Shown piece after piece: positions 5,576-5,799 of a stretch of 5,799 bases of DNA. Positions within the stretch are counted from its first letter, which is position 1. Each line of letters starts with the position of its first letter. The notes beneath the pieces were generated by a model, which was given only the letters and a program-made list of their open reading frames with translations, searched no databases and had not been told where the DNA came from. The stretch is taken from the NCBI GenBank assembly GCA_017528675.1, contig JAFXOO010000069.1:1-5799 (forward strand), in the 5' to 3' direction. The position numbers and the translations under genes were made by a program. The stretch comes from Oscillospiraceae bacterium. Its GTDB lineage: Bacteria > Bacillota > Clostridia > Oscillospirales > Ruminococcaceae.

Positions 5576-5799
5576 ATGCCGGAATATCAGGATATTTATG
5601 ACATTCACAGACAAAAGACAGGCAAAACCATTCTCCGTGGCACACACCGTGCACCGGGAGAGTACATTCTTGTCATCCACCTGCTGCTGTTCGATGAGCA
5701 GGGGCGCTTTCTGGTGCAGCGCCGTGTGGACAACAAGGCCACATGGCCGGGCATGTGGGACATTTCGCTCGGCGGACTGGCGCAGAGCGGCGATGACAG
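5576..5799 (+). CDS. Nudix hydrolase, 3' partial
   Basis: N-terminal 74 codons of a Nudix-family protein, likely to hydrolyse a nucleoside-diphosphate-linked substrate or act like the isopentenyl-diphosphate isomerase/YfcD-type branch; the substrate is unknown. Visible features in order: YQDIYDIHRQKTGK (4-17), a start typical of this branch; a beta-strand region ILVIHLLLFDEQGRFLVQRR (31-50); WPGMWDISLGG (57-67), the block that precedes the Nudix box; and the start of the box, GLAQSGD (67-73). At the first Glu position of GX5EX7REUXEEXGU the residue is Asp (D73), a conservative change. The catalytic REUXEE part lies beyond the window. The ATG at 5576 follows AAGGAGG by 8 bases and a consensus promoter. 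It is transcribed divergently from the binding-protein operon, with no evident functional link. Confidence 0.9.
   Translation, partial: MPEYQDIYDIHRQKTGKTILRGTHRAPGEYILVIHLLLFDEQGRFLVQRRVDNKATWPGMWDISLGGLAQSGDD

Noticed and set aside
5450..5680. Minus-strand open frame of 76 codons across the divergent promoters and Nudix start
   Set aside because: It overlaps the consensus promoter and the well-supported Nudix N-terminus, has no ribosome binding site, and gives a low-complexity Cys-rich translation without a family match.

Overview
The window looks like chromosomal DNA of a low-to-mid GC Gram-positive bacterium of the Clostridia, most plausibly a Ruminococcaceae/Oscillospiraceae-type gut anaerobe. 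The reasons are strong AAGGAGG ribosome binding sites, textbook sigma-A promoters, a lipoprotein signal peptide, moderately GC-rich coding sequence with AT-rich promoter DNA, and the protein families present. The taxonomic assignment is an inference from style, not from a marker gene.

Layout. (1) Bases 1-1217, plus strand: 3' part of a flotillin-family SPFH protein, cut by the window edge. (2) 1218-1297: short spacer with a 10-bp perfect GC hairpin and a strong ribosome binding site. (3) 1298-3007, plus: a membrane protein with four predicted N-terminal membrane segments and an S41-type (tail-specific/tricorn-like) serine peptidase domain. (4) 3008-3137: convergent intergenic region with two strong hairpins, the second probably the terminator of the peptidase gene. 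(5) 3138-4325, minus: a two-membrane-segment sensor protein ending in a GGDEF domain whose signature reads HGAEF. (6) 4338-5333, minus: a sugar-type periplasmic-binding-protein lipoprotein, transcribed first and translationally coupled to the GGDEF gene. (7) 5334-5575: divergent promoter region with a near-perfect promoter on each strand. (8) 5576-5799, plus: 5' part of a Nudix hydrolase, cut by the window edge.

How the genes may work together. The binding lipoprotein and the GGDEF protein form a compact two-gene unit with no ABC permease or ATPase in view. The simplest reading is a ligand-sensing cassette: the lipoprotein captures a small molecule outside the cell, docks on the helical extracytoplasmic domain of its partner, and the signal passes through the membrane to a GGDEF domain that has probably lost diguanylate cyclase activity. 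The flotillin and the membrane peptidase are adjacent and co-directional, which resembles the known pairing of SPFH proteins with membrane proteases (HflKC-FtsH, stomatin-NfeD), though a terminator-like hairpin lies between them. Both partnerships are inferences from context. No tRNA, rRNA, CRISPR array or mobile element was seen.
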